Shown one piece after another: positions 1 to 13,763 of a DNA stretch of 64,000 nt; position 1 is the stretch's first letter, and each line of letters opens with the position of its first letter. The notes below the pieces were generated by a model, which was given only the letters and a program-made list of their open reading frames with translations, did not search any database and had not been told where the DNA came from. This stretch comes from Chrysomallon squamiferum (Eukaryota > Mollusca > Gastropoda > Neomphalida > Peltospiridae). Both the position numbers and the translations under genes were made by a program. The DNA lies in the NCBI GenBank assembly GCA_012295275.1, contig CM022666.1:10633002-10697001 (forward strand). Reading direction: 5' to 3'.

Positions 1-122
1 AATTCCTCCAACAGATCAGCCCATCTGACAGTAATGTCTGACTTTGGTCTCTCCTGTTTTGGGGAAGGAGATTTACGAAGTTTTACTATTGTTGCTAATG
101 ATGTAGCACCATCAGGAGATAC
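1..122 (-). CDS. Giant unrecognised gene, partial exon cut by the window edge
   Basis: Reading the minus strand, a pyrimidine-rich acceptor (ctgtctccag) precedes an open stretch starting GTATCTCCTGATGG at position 122. It runs off the window at base 1 after 40 codons plus 2 nt. The peptide begins VSPDGATSLATIVKLRKSPS and ends with TVRWADLLEE. The phase-0 start matches the phase-0 donor at 2,322, so I read it as the next exon of the large gene upstream. The RWADLLEE end looks more ordered than the Ser-rich exons before it and may lead into a folded domain outside the window. I could not assign a family. The exon is supported by splice site, phase and open frame, not by a recognised homologue. 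Confidence 0.65.
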
Positions 123-2321
123 CTGGAGACAGAAGTAGAGATATGCAATATAAACATATATTATGTAGGCTGAAAGAATATTAAATATTTGTATAATATA
201 ATAAAAGTTGAAATAAATTATATTAAATAAAATAAATGATTGCCTATATGTTCATATGTACACATGTCTATACTAACTATATATGCATACTCGTACATAC
301 TCACAGACTGCTAGATAATCCATACACACAGCAATAAGCTACATTAAAAAATAACACTCACCATTACAAAAATATTTATAACCAACAGCCAACCATCGAG
401 GGAGAAATAGAAGTAGTTGTTATCTTTATCACATTCCAACCATTTTATTACTATGTACAATATTTATTTAACATCTCACCATAAACAGTTCTTTCTTACC
501 TGAATCAGATACATTAATCAGTCAGATTAACAACAGAGGTCTCAGCAGTGCTGTTCTCAACAATAACACACTTGTACCGATTTCTGTGTAATATCTTCAC
601 AATAATCCTAAATATTCTATTTTAGCTTTGTGTAATTACTGAGTAGTAAAGAAAATACTGTTATAGCAGATTTAATCTTCAAATTCATGCAGTTATTTCA
701 TACTGAGTTCTTAGTGACCCAGTTCTTTCAAAGATAAATGTGATATAAACACAGCAGTAAACTTGTTAAAATATATCATTGGGTGTTATGAAGAAAACCT
801 TTTAAATACTGTTTTTTAATTCCAAATAATTGTATTGAAAATAAAAATATATTCAAGAGATTTATAGGCATTTTACCTTCTTTAATGGTGAATTATATAT
901 ATATATTACTCTTTGAAAGACTTCTAAATAGAAAAATGTAATTTAAAAAAATAATAAATAAATAAATTGTTTTCACATACTTTATCAACAATATATCATA
1001 ATTTTATTTTATTAATTAACTGATTATTGTAAACAACAATAACAACAACTTAAATAATAAATAAAAAATTAAAACAAATCTAGAAATGGCCATGATTTAT
1101 TTATTTATTTATTTATTTATTTATCTTCTGTTGTTGTTTTTTTCTTTGTTTATTTATCCAACAATATATTATTCTTTTATCTTACCTTATTGCAAAAGAA
1201 ATATCTAATGAAAATAATTATTCCTTGGTTATTTGAGCTGTTAAGGACAGTAAAATGACAACAGTTATCTGTGTTATCATATCAACTTTTATTTATTAAA
1301 TATCTGATAAATCATTTTATTATCCATGGTAAAATGAACAGTAGTAAAACAGTGCACTGTAAAGCAGGTGTATAGAATATGTCATCTACTTAAGTTTTAG
1401 AAATTATAATTTAAAAAATCTGTTTACTGGTGTCATTCATTGTTGATTGATGGTGTCAACCATTGGCCAGTCCAATTAACACCTTACAGGTAAATCTTAC
1501 TTACTAACGATCTGTCACCTGTGTTTTTATTTATTAAATTAATTAATAATATTCTCAGGTAGAGAAGGTAGAGAAGATGTAAGTTATGTGTATTTGAGTA
1601 ATGAGTTTGTCAAGTGAATGCTAATAATGTCAGGTTGTTTTTGTTTTTTATTATTGTTTTTATTGTTGTTACCGTTTTTGTTATTGTTATTGTTATCATT
1701 ATAATCATCATCATCATCACCACCATAATCAAACTCTGCACATACCATGATTTGCACATACTTATACACACAAATACTTATATTTACCTACAACATATGC
1801 ATATGCCTTAACAAACACACACAGACACAGTCCACACACACACACACACAACATAAGATATTGATTTGTAACAACGTAATTTATTTGTGTGTGCAAGTAT
1901 TTAGTATACATATATATCAGTATCTTTGCGATCTAGAATTTACACTGAATGTTTAAGGACCAAGTCCTGCTACTTTGACAGGTTCTGCTCTACAGGTGAT
2001 ACTTCTTGGTCTTGAGATTTATAATACATGAAATAATTTTAAAAAAAAGAAAAAAAAAAGCATTTATTGTTTTTATGATTTCCGTAATCTCCTTTTATTA
2101 ATTCTGTGAGAAATAGACATAATGGTTACATAGGGAATTCCCTTATGGATATTCATGATACATTCCTGTAGTCTGGCAATGGCCGAATGTCAAGGATATC
2201 AGATTAAAGAAGTACAGCTAATTGTTTAAATATTTGCATGTGTATATGACACATGCTTTGTGTGTATGTGTTTCTATGTGCAGATATAAAAATGTGGTGT
2301 AAAAACCAAAAGTTATCTCAC
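123..2321 (-). other. Intron of the giant gene (2.2 kb)
   Basis: This AT-rich stretch lies between the donor AAG|gtgaga at 2,322/2,321 and the acceptor at 123-124. It holds a (TTTA)n run at about 1,095-1,124, CA-rich patches near 1,825-1,850 and scattered short A/T runs. I see no further exon. Short open frames around 1,584-1,956 consist of low-complexity GTT/ATT and CA repeats and are not credible genes. Confidence 0.55.
1095..1124. repeat. (TTTA)n microsatellite
   Basis: There are about seven tandem TTTA units. Similar short tracts recur elsewhere, for example at 6,757-6,778 and 12,057-12,077. Confidence 0.9.
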
Positions 2322-3788
2322 CTTAAGAGACTCAGCACTGGACTGCAGAATCACATCATGCTGTATTCCACTGTCGTTGCTGTTACTAGCACTGATATCG
2401 CCCTGAGCCTTCCCAGAATGCACATCCATCTCTGGTTTACATACATTTCTTCTTGCTGTCACATCATCTCTGATACCAGTGGGTGATGCAAGAAGAGTGG
2501 ACTCTAAATCACTGTCAACTCCTGACGGCAGAGGTGACATTGACTGTGATGTCAGAGTATCGTCAGAACTGAAGTCCCAGTCATACTGACTAAAATCACC
2601 TGAGCCACGGGATGAAGTTACAGCTTTTCCTGATCCAGACAAGCTCTTTCTCCTCTGAGGAACTTCAGGCCGAGCTAACAGTCTTGTATGAAATGGACTT
2701 ACCTCAAGATGACTGTCAGACACTTTATTTAGGTTTGAGCCCTCAACACTGTGCTCAGACTCATACGAGTTTTTGCTGGAAAGTTTAGAGTCTGTGGCAT
2801 TGCGGTGTATGTGGGAGATGTATGGTGAACTGGGAACTGATCTAATGGATCCAATATCCTCATCTTTAAGGAAAGCTGCTATAGGAGGACTGGTTGACTT
2901 TATACTATGACTTGAACCTTTCCTCCTGAAGAGAGATTTGAAAGAGATTCGTCTAGAAACCTCCTTCCCTTCTTCCTTACTATCCCCATCACTCTTTGAT
3001 CTGCTCTGCGATTTCTCAGAAAATGATTTCCGTTTTGACAGCATTCTTTTAAAGAAGTTTGGACTTTTTGGTCGTTGTCTGTCTGTATGTCCTTCGTCAT
3101 TTACTGATAGATGACTACTACACAGACTTGAGTGAGATCCATGTAACAAATTCTGATCCTGGTGAGCAGATTTGAAACTGTCATTTCTCTGAAGACGAGA
3201 GTCATAATCTCCATTCCGTATATCATCTACAGAACTTTTCCACAAATTCACAGAAACTGGTCGCTGTCCATCACTATCTCGTCCACTTCGCCGTGGCAAA
3301 GTGGCTGATGCTGTAACAAGAATTTTCTGACTAGAACTTGTAGATTCTGTGAGGCCTGAACCCCAGTCTAAAGGATTTTCTAGAAACACATCATTATCTA
3401 TAAGATGCCGATCTATAAGAGACAGAATTTCCTCTCGCATTGCATGTTCAGAAGTGAAGGTCACACTCTGATCATCACTGACAGACTCCTGACTGATTAC
3501 AGACAAACAACTTCCACTTTTACCATCCTCAGTGAGAGATGAGTTGTCCCGACTTGAGTGGCCTGCAACAAAATGTCCATCAACATACGTAACTTTGACG
3601 TCACTGTATAACAACGCTCCTGTCGGCAGACTCAGACTTCGACGACTGTACTGCCTTCGTCGTGCTCGGCCAGGCAGAGTTGAGATCTCAGTTTCAGATC
3701 TGGCTGGACTATTAGATACATCCTGGACAGACACAGTGTCACTGAGGATGTCACCACCTTCCTCTTGTTCTGAGATTTCTGTCAGTAA
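2322..3788 (-). CDS. Giant unrecognised gene, 489-codon Ser-rich exon
   Basis: A single minus-strand open frame is bounded by an acceptor (ttttgtttttcag|TTACTG) and a donor (CTTAAG|gtgaga). The length is exactly 489 codons, phase 0 at both ends. The protein is rich in Ser, Arg and Asp with many candidate phosphosites. Basic patches include SPNFFKRMLSKRKSFSEKSQ and RRISFKSLFRRKGSS, possibly lipid- or partner-binding. There are Arg-x-x-Ser sites such as RRKSLSGSG and RSLSLP. The segment beginning LLTEISEQEEGG starts the exon and joins either ...EKSSDE from the main upstream exon or ...LNLSE from the alternative membrane exon at 24,996. No catalytic domain is visible. Composition suggests a disordered, phosphoregulated scaffold or a regulatory region of a cytoskeletal or signalling protein, but that is inference only. 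Confidence 0.8.
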
Positions 3789-6700
3789 CTGAAAAACAAA
3801 ATTAATAGTCATTTTTAATTACATTATTTAATAATAATTTTATAGTTTAATATTTTATTGTTGATATATTCTAGTAATGGTCTCAAAGAAAGAAAATAGT
3901 AAAAAGGGGAAAAAAAGAAAAAAAAGAACGTACAAAAAAATATCTTCAAATGTAATGATCTATGCAATGATTCCACAAATTACTGAATATTAAACAAAAA
4001 AATATGTTGTTAAAACAATCTTACTAATAGTAAAAATGTAAAAAATATATTAATAAAAAAGGTAAAAATAATAATAGTAAAATGTATAATTTTATAAACA
4101 AAGACTAATATCAGCATATATTATTTACAACAGCATATGTTACTGTCAAGGGTCCGTCATCTTTCATGTGTGACAATAAGGCAGTGACACATTAAAGAAA
4201 TTTTCAATACAAACCTGGATGATAAATAAACATTATTCCTTCAATTTCACTCATACTTTTAGATAAATAATTTCTAAGATACACTTTAATTTCTCAAAAC
4301 CAGTGAGTTCTAAGATGAAGATATTTTTCAATATTTGTGGAGCTAAACAAATAATTTTGGAATATTAATTTGATATCCTGTATATGCAGTGAATTGCTAG
4401 ATTTTTATAATAAATTTTGTAATAAACATACATACTTATAGTTGAAACAAAATTTTCAAGGTTTGTGGAACTATCAATAATTACTGAATATTAATTTAAT
4501 TTCCTGAATGTTTGATTACTTCCTAAATAACAATGATTTCTGTGATAAACTTTGACATCCATGAAACACATACTGTTTCTAAGATACATGTTTTCTTTAA
4601 CTGTAACATATTTTCTAGTAAAATTTAGATTTTTCAGATCTACAAGAATACTTATATGCAATGGTTTCCAGGCTCTAAGGAGAATTTTTCACAACTGAAA
4701 TAATTTCCTGATGTATTTTGATTTGTTAGTTTGTAGGTACAATTGCTACCAAACTTAACTGTAAGGCTTAATTTCCAGTAAACATTCTGATGCCCAGAGT
4801 AATCTCCATGGATTACTCTGATTTCTTAAAACATTAAAATCCAAGTCACTTTATCTTCTTCAGTTTACAATGAACCTGATATATGTTAAATAACTTCCAT
4901 GAACAAATGGTGAATCCTTAGGTGTACAAAAATACACTTAAAAGTCCATGACTTTCAAGAATTATCACATGTTGTAATTAATTAGAAAATAACTTCAGAA
5001 CTGTTTACAGAATGATTTCTAAGATAGACTTTACCTTCCATCATTAGCCATTTTCTGTGTTGTTGACCTAAATGAGTTAATGGAACATATTTAAAAACAC
5101 AAACCTGTAACTGTAAAACTAAAGAGCCAAATTAAAACCACAAATTTTGATCCTGGTTTCATATTTCCCAATCTGAAATGCAGACAGCTAACAGCTTTTT
5201 ATCCACTCAATCATACACAAGTTGTGACAACCTCTTCAAGTGCAAAGCCCAGTTAAGTGTTATTCTCAAACCAAAGCATCTCATTTAACACAGAAAGCAA
5301 TTCCACATTTCAGCACAACTAGCCACTGGTCATTTCTGTACAGTTGATAAAAAGGCTTCAAGGCTGGGGTTAAGTTAATGACTGGTGGGGAAAGAGATTT
5401 GCAATTAAGGACAGCATAGTTAACCCTTTCTCAGCCAACACCGACATATCTCAAGGCCAGTGATTTTTCTTTCTTCTAAAAGCCTGTTGGTGATAGTTCT
5501 ACTAATCATTTCACTGCTAATGCAATAAGATCTGAAGAAGAATGAATTGAAAACTGAAGCTGCTGATTATATTATATCTAACACCAACAGATTTGTAATC
5601 TGCATATTAAGTCTTTGCCAACAGATCTGGAAAACTGGATACTTTAACACACCATACAGATAAATGTGGTCTATTTTGTGAATGACTTTTACTTGATATA
5701 AAGAAATATAAAATAAATAAATAATATAATCTTAAATCAAAAACAGATTTTAATTTTAATACATTTTTGGTAAATGTGACAAAAAAATAAATTAAAAAAA
5801 ATTATCTGCAATCTGACAGATTTCTAAAAGATTTAAAAATATAATCTATCATCAGACACAGATTTTTACTTTATCACATTTTAAAAGATTTTTGGCTTAC
5901 ATTTCAAAGGAATAAAAAGTTTGAAATGTAGAGGAATACAAGATATATTTTATAAGTAATTAGGTCAAATGTAATACTTGTGATGGTTCTTTACAGAGTT
6001 CTTAAGTGAAAAACATCAAAAACACTTTAAATAGGTCTTTTCTCTTGTTTCACCTTGACCCACAGAAAAAGCTATTTCCTATAATACTTATAACTAGCAT
6101 TTCAGTATTTTCAGATTTCTAACTATAATTGTGCTTAATATTTCAGTGTACATATATTTTTGACACCTATATTTATAATTTCAAGATTTATTTATTCTTA
6201 TCTAACCACGTATTTATAATTAGCATTAGAGCATTCATATATTTTAACTATACTTATTATAATTAGCAGTATTCACAAATATAAATTTTTAACATCATTA
6301 TCTCCATACACAGTTATCAGTTTAACAGTAATAAAGATAAACTTACAATTAACTGACAAATATTAATTATCAGTCAAACACCTAACCTTGTAATTAAAAT
6401 TTCAGTAATCATAAATTTTTGACAACATTAATAATTCAATTCACAAATATCTTATTTTCTTAATTAATTAATTACTTTATTATTATTATTATTTATTTAT
6501 TTTTGTATTTAATTGTTTAGTATTAACAACTACTGTAACAGTATTAAAACGTTTCAGTAATTATAAAATATTCAGTGCAAAGGAACATTTGATGTGACAC
6601 ACACTGTATCTCATACACATCATTACTATAATTTGTGCTTTAGCATTCACAGAACGTTTGTGTACAATATCTTAAAAGACCGAGTTCCCAAATACAAGAA

Positions 6701-9503
6701 GAAAAAAATCTACTTGATACAAAAATACTAAACAGAGTGAGTTCTTATGAATATTTATTTATTTATTTATTTATTTTAATAAAACTGGCTGTAACGTTAT
6801 TATTAACAATTAAAATAATGCAAATGATCAGACAAACAGAGAGAGAAGATGGTTCAAGTTAACTATCAGTCTTATAATGTTTCAAGAAGGAAGCCATTTC
6901 TTTACTGTTTTCACTGATTTACTGTTGACACTGTAAGGAGAACTGAAGATTTGACAGTTATTTAAACCAATGCTTTTAAAACTAGTGAATATGTAACACA
7001 AATATAAATGAAATTATCTTGAAATTGTAAATAAAAAGTATCAAAAATATAAGGAAATATAGGCTCAGATGAATGCTATTTGGATGGAATAGTATTTTAA
7101 AAGTAAGTAAATTTAGTCACAGGTGAAAAAAACTTTATGACAGAAAATTTAAATGCCTTAAATAGTTTAAGAAGCACTGTTTCTTGATTCTACAGTTTAA
7201 AATTTATTCTTTGGGTTATGTTTTCTCTTAATAAGCTTTATGCATACTTTACATCTATTTTCTTTATTCAGTAATTGATCTTTGGTAACTTTGTAAATTC
7301 ACAGAGACTTAGTAACTCTTTTTTATAATTTAATAACTGTCCACTAAATACATTTCAATAACCTAATTTATTTTATTTGTCAGATTAAAAATAAATCAAT
7401 AAATAACTAAATAAATAAATCATTGCAGATTGTCTATTGTAAAACCTTGTCCTCTGTTGACCTGTATGGTATGTGACCTCTAACCTCTGACCTTCACCTG
7501 TGAAGGCAGTTCATAAACAAAAGTTCACCTAAGTGGATTCTCTACACTGGTTAATGTGTGTTGATGATAAACACACTTACACTAGGGGAGGTATGTGCAT
7601 GTCGCTAACACCTGGGAATGTGCTTTACTGCCTCATACAAAGGAAAACTTCCACTGGTAACACACAACCCAGTATCCATGCAGTGAGAGCAAACCAGTGA
7701 GCAGGAGAGAGAAAAGTTATTTTTGTCTATGGATATCAGATACCAACAAAACTGAAGATAGGAAATTTTATTTTATGATTGTTGTAATTCACTTAAATGA
7801 TAACATAAAATATTTCTCGAAGAAGATAAGAATGAATGTTAAAAAAGACAGGTAAAAAATTATCGATATGGTAATAATTAAAAACATATTAAACACAAAG
7901 GTTAAAGAGAGTGAGAGAGAATTATAGAATCATGTAGTTTGGATGGGGTGAGGGTGAAAAAATACTTTAGTTTATAATAATAGTTAAACAATTTTGTATT
8001 CATAACACATAACTTCACAACAAAATGAAAGAAAGAACGAGATAGCAAAGAATTTCACAACAGTTTGAAAGGGACAGAGTTAATCAGTAGTTCTTCCTTA
8101 ATAACAATGATGAACATTATGATGATGATGATCATTTCCTAAGATAAAACCTGAGTAATACCTTTATTAAGTGTAATGTACTCTATATTATATTATCAGA
8201 AAGTATCAAAAATAATAACATTGTTACATATGACATACATTATGATTCTTAGAGGAATATATTACAGATAATAACATTGTTTTGAAAATCATGTAAAAAG
8301 TTGTGAAAAAGTACTCTAGTTTTATCTGTCACTGAAACTGACATTCACTCTGAATACAAGATCAGTAAATGTGTAAGTTGCAAGAAGAACCCTTTAGCTG
8401 CCACACACACTGAAAACACCTGTGACTGTTTCTTGGCAACAGATGAGCAGGTTTATTGTGGGAACAATCTATATGGGGAAACAAACAGTATCATGAATGT
8501 ATTTCTCAAATTTTTAAGATGAGGACAAACTTTAAAGAAGTTAAATCTGAAGTTACAATTTGATTATTTTTATGACTTTGTTACCCTTTCTAGAGTTGCA
8601 ATTTGAATAAACATTAATATTTAAGAGAAATGTGTTAAACTACCACATTCTGTTAACACTGGAGTTTAAATATAAAATGGACAGAGGGTCTATGGAAGGT
8701 AAGCAGATTTAATCCCAGAACAGTCAGAATGAGAACAAAGTTTGTGAGAGAAATTAATTTTGTCAGAACAAAAGTTCTGAAGAACAATTAATGGAGAAAA
8801 AAAGTTGTGATGCTGATTTTAGTAAAATATTGTAAAGTTATTATTTCTTTCAATGAATGAAGAAAAAAAAAATAGATACAATATAATTATGGATATTAAA
8901 AGAATTCTGATGTGAACCTGACACATACAAACTAAACATTTTACTTCTATTAACTGTCTCTTTTATAAAAGATTAGAATTATAACTTTCTAGTTTATCTT
9001 TAAGAAATAGATATTTATTGATCTCTTTTAGTTGATTTATTATTGATCTAGAAACTCATGTAGTTAAAATCAATAGATAAACCTCATAACAAAACAAGAC
9101 ACCATGTTTAATTTTGTTTTTAAGATTCATACTACTCCAAGAAAATCTTAAAACTGGCAATCAATGCTTTGTGAATATATAATGTACTTTTGACGATATG
9201 TTTTATTAGGGTTTATTTTGTTTGTTTTTCTGAGACCCACCTTCACTAATAATCAAACCTGAAAAGTGAAGTTATTTTTCTGCATTCATGATGCATTACA
9301 CAAAAACTCAAAACAGATATGCTCTGATTTCTGCAAGCACTGTCAGGAAAAACACAGCTACAGAAAAATATGCATTGAAACCATGACTTCAAATCAAAAG
9401 GGCTAAAATGGCCATGCTCAGTTTTTTTGTAAGAGCATTATTATTATTTTGTATGTGTGTGTGTGTCATACTCTATTATTAATGATAAAAGTTATTCAAC
9501 CAA

Positions 9504-9542
<39 letters not shown>
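9504..9542. repeat. (AAT)n microsatellite
   Basis: An uninterrupted trinucleotide array of about 39 bp lies in the giant intron. Confidence 0.9.
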
Positions 9543-9941
9543 TTGGAAATATAAATAATTTTTCTTCAAGACTTTTCATCTGTAGTTTACATGTATACTT
9601 TTTATCCAAACTTAAACAAGTAGCTGCTTGCAAATTTAATATTTGTACTAATGTGAACTGTGCAAGACCAGTAAGACTGGTAAAGGAAACACAAGTGAAT
9701 AATAAAGTGATATTTGCAGACATGTAAGTTCTAGTGTGGCTTCTCAATATAATTTACTGTAGTGGTCACTGTATGAACTGTAACAGAATTAACCAAATTA
9801 CTGCACGAGATTTATAAACTGTTGGTTGCCATGTGACTAGAATACTTCCGAAAGTCAAATATATTTGCGTATTAGAAATATGGCTTTCTGGAACACCAGT
9901 AGATAACAGTTATTTAAACCAGAAAAAATAATAATTAAAAA

Positions 9942-9944
<3 letters not shown>

Positions 9945-9988
<44 letters not shown>
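9945..9988. repeat. (TA)n microsatellite
   Basis: A nearly pure TA array. A second one lies at 10,603-10,635. Confidence 0.9.
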
Positions 9989-9991
<3 letters not shown>

Positions 9992-10602
9992 CATGTCTAA
10001 AATGACATGATTACTAGAAAGTTGTCTTTACATAATAATAATAATAAAAATAAATAAATAAATACTCATTTATATTAACTATAATATGTGGTGTACTATT
10101 GAATAATATTAAGTGTTGAAATATAAATGATAATCACAGAACAACAAAAAAATCTGTATTTTCAATAGCAGTCAGTCACTGGCTGGAAGGAATATAAACA
10201 GAAACGCAACATTTTAGCTCTTTATAAATAAATATATTTATTACTATTAAGTATAATGCCATTCTACATATTCCTTTAAAGATGTCAGGTTTTATCTGCT
10301 GCTGGTTGGCTCCTGTCCAGTGTCTGAGCATACACATGCTTTCAGCCAGACAAAACAAAAACAAATCAAACTGACTGCACACCAGAATGATAAATATAAC
10401 AGAAAAAGTGGAGGTGATTCAAGGTCATTCTATTTTCACCAAACAATGATTAACAGCTATTTTTATTGTTGTTTGTTGAAACATTTTGTTATTTCAGAAT
10501 GAAAATCTTCTGGGCTGTCTTATTGTCTTATATTTACTCTGGTTGTATGTATAATGCTTTGATGGACTCCGTGTTGAATGGGAATATATGAAATAGATGG
10601 AT

Positions 10603-10640
<38 letters not shown>

Positions 10641-12496
10641 GTTTGCAAGATGATGAATCCTCATGGTATTTCTCATTCACAACAGATTTATCAAAGGCTG
10701 TGGTATGTGCTGTCCTATATATAAAGAAAATATAAAAAATGTTGTTCAATTCAGTGTATGAATCTTAGAACTCTCTGGCAAGGTCAGATGTCAAGTTCAC
10801 ACTTAAACATTCTCTGATAGAAATATATACACATATACTCAAGCATATACACATACATACACACAGAAACATTCTGAACATCTTAATGTTATTATTTTGG
10901 TATTAAAAGGATTAGAATTATAACTGTCTTATAAATACATTTATTTACTTTTCAAAACTTTAAAAAAATCAACACACTTGAAATAAAATATAAAAGTATA
11001 AAGGTGCTATTACCCATTAATTTGAAGTAATATTATGATCAGTACATCCAGTGTTATGAATTAAAGAATTCCTGAATGTTTACTGTGAAAACATAATTAT
11101 GTAAAAAGAATAAATATGTCTGGTCTTCATTCAAATTGACTAACATAAAACAGTATTAATGCATTGTTGAAATAAGCACACCCAAGTCAGTAACAAACAA
11201 CATTTACAAGTGAAATCCATCAAATACATTTTTATAATCAATGTTCTAACAGACTAACAAATTTATTAATGATAAATGGTTTTTAGGATAATGTTATTTT
11301 CAGCTGGAGCTTAATCATTAGGGAGGAAATTAGTTTATAACAAAACTGTAAGGAGATCATTTTCCATATGTGCTCCATCATAATACATTTAAATTGGAGT
11401 ACTTTTAGCATAAAGTTTTAACTTCAGTGCAAATTAACACAGACTTTTATTTAATTTATTTAATTGTAAAAATGTAAATTAAATAGAACAAATGAGAAAA
11501 GTTAGAAATAATTTTTGAGTGAGGGAAAAATAAATTCAAAATTTTAATAGGGTAACACTAAATTAAAATTAATGATTAAATATAATTTTTAAATAATTAT
11601 TTTCAGTAGTAAAATTTATAACAAAGAAAAAAATATTATGAATGAAAAACATTAATTAGTATAAAAAGTAATGCAAATAATACTTCATTAAATGTAACTG
11701 TACAGAATAGACAAGGTTGAAGAAAATGTTTAAAAGAGATAAAATGTAAAAAGTGTGGTAATCACATTACTCAACATGAGATCATCTTCACTGACTCAAA
11801 AAATTATTTCAGTCTGTTTGAGCAAATCCAGATGTTGTAATCATTAAATTCAATCAACAGACATACACAGCTGTTTTCAGGAGATCCCAGGAAAACTGCA
11901 GACTGGTATTTCAGAGATCACATAACAAATGTCAGAAAACACCATTTCATATCTTACAAAATAGATGCGAAGAGACAATGAACCACAAAGTTAATAATGG
12001 GAAATTAATTTTTTCTTTCCTTATTTCGTACATTTCTTGAAGTGCTCATTTTTGATCATTTATTTATTTATTTATTTTCTATCAGTTAGATAAAGCTAAC
12101 TGACAACAAAAGGCTATGGTATGATGGGCTTCCTTCCCTCTGAGCAAAAAGGTGCATATAACAGATTTTAAATATTTACACTGTAAACACATGACTCTTA
12201 AATCTGAAAACAGACTTGATGAATAGTATTAACAAAGATTTATTCATTAATTTATATTACAAATGTGCATATCCATATATGATCTTAGGCCCTCAAATAA
12301 TTATAAAACAGAACAGAAATAATAATAACAATAAAAATGAAAAAAAACGTCTTGCTGATTTTATCGATGAATTCACCTACTGTTATTTAACAACAGAAAT
12401 TTTGTTTTGGTATTTTCTGGTTTTAAATACTAACACTAATATTTACACAGTTCATACAAAGTATCAATCAGACAATGGAGCAGCTTGCAGTAGAAA

Positions 12497-12687
12497 TACT
12501 GTTAGGGCAAATGCTATGAGAAACAAATGCTATAGGGCTAATGCTGTCAAAATAAATGCTGTTAAAAACAAATGCCATCAGAAATAAATGCTACAGAACT
12601 AATGCTGCAAGGTCAAATGCTGTCAAGACAAATGCTTTCAGAAAAAGTGTCCTCAGTTCAAATGCTACAAAATGAATAGTGTCAGAA
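12497..12687. repeat. Degenerate 16-bp minisatellite ending in a poly-A run
   Basis: About eleven imperfect copies of a unit near AAATGCTGTCAGAACA follow one another, for example aaatgctatgagaaac, aaatgctgtcaagac and aaatgccatcagaaat. An A run of roughly 35 bases follows at about 12,690-12,725, then one more atgctgcaatg copy. Confidence 0.8.
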
Positions 12688-12727
<40 letters not shown>

Positions 12728-13732
12728 CTGCAATGAAGAATGCTATGAAGGACTAGGAGTTTTATAACCAAGAAGTCTGATACTGTTGGCACAGCATATT
12801 CAGTGGGATATAAATGTTATATGTACAGAGAGAGTATAAAAACACTGATAAGTATATAGAATGCTGGTTGTCATGGTGATATTAGGTCACACAGCATGAG
12901 TTAACACAGGGTAACATCTTTTTTCACCTACATCAAATCTTTTAATCGATTTTATTGCTGTTTCCATCTTTTAGATGTCTGAAGTTTTTGTTCTGCTGTG
13001 ATTTTTTTCTTTCTGAATTCCTCTTCTTTTTTTTATCTGAATGTCTGTTTATTTTTTTTTTTTTTTTCCCTCTTGCATATATCTGTTTCTGCAGAGGGAG
13101 TGTCAGAGAAATACAAGAACTCTAAATGATGTGTATAACTTATGTAATAAAGACAGCTGCAGAATTAATCATCTTAAAAGAAAACTCAGGCAATATAATG
13201 AAAGCTTGCAGTGTTAGGAAGATTCACATCTGGTACAAACTAGAACACATAATTTAGAATTACTGTAAAACAAGTTAAGTTTTCTTTCATGCAAGCAGAT
13301 ATTTTGTGTTAATTTGTGGGATCAGTGAACCCTAGAGTTACATGTACCTACAGTGGGGTTTTGATGATAAATACCCACAGCAACAGAAACAGAAAGAGAG
13401 ACAGAGAGAAGGAAACAAGAATTATTAATACATAAGTTATGTTCCTTGGTATCTGGCAAAAACAAAACAAAAACAGAAAATTAATTTAAAAAAAAAAATG
13501 AAAAAGATACTCCCTCCAAAAACCCAACAAACAAAAACAATGATAACAAAAATCGTCCAAGTGGAATTTATCTCTCCTTTTCAACCATTCAAACAAGAAA
13601 TAATAAAAAAGAAAGAAAGAACTGTAAATAAGTGAGTAGAATCAAAAAGCATGTTAATTGTTTGTCAAAATGAAGAAAATATAATAATAAAATTTAATAT
13701 TTAAAAAAGATAGAGAATAGGAAGTGATTTAC

Positions 13733-13763
<31 letters not shown>

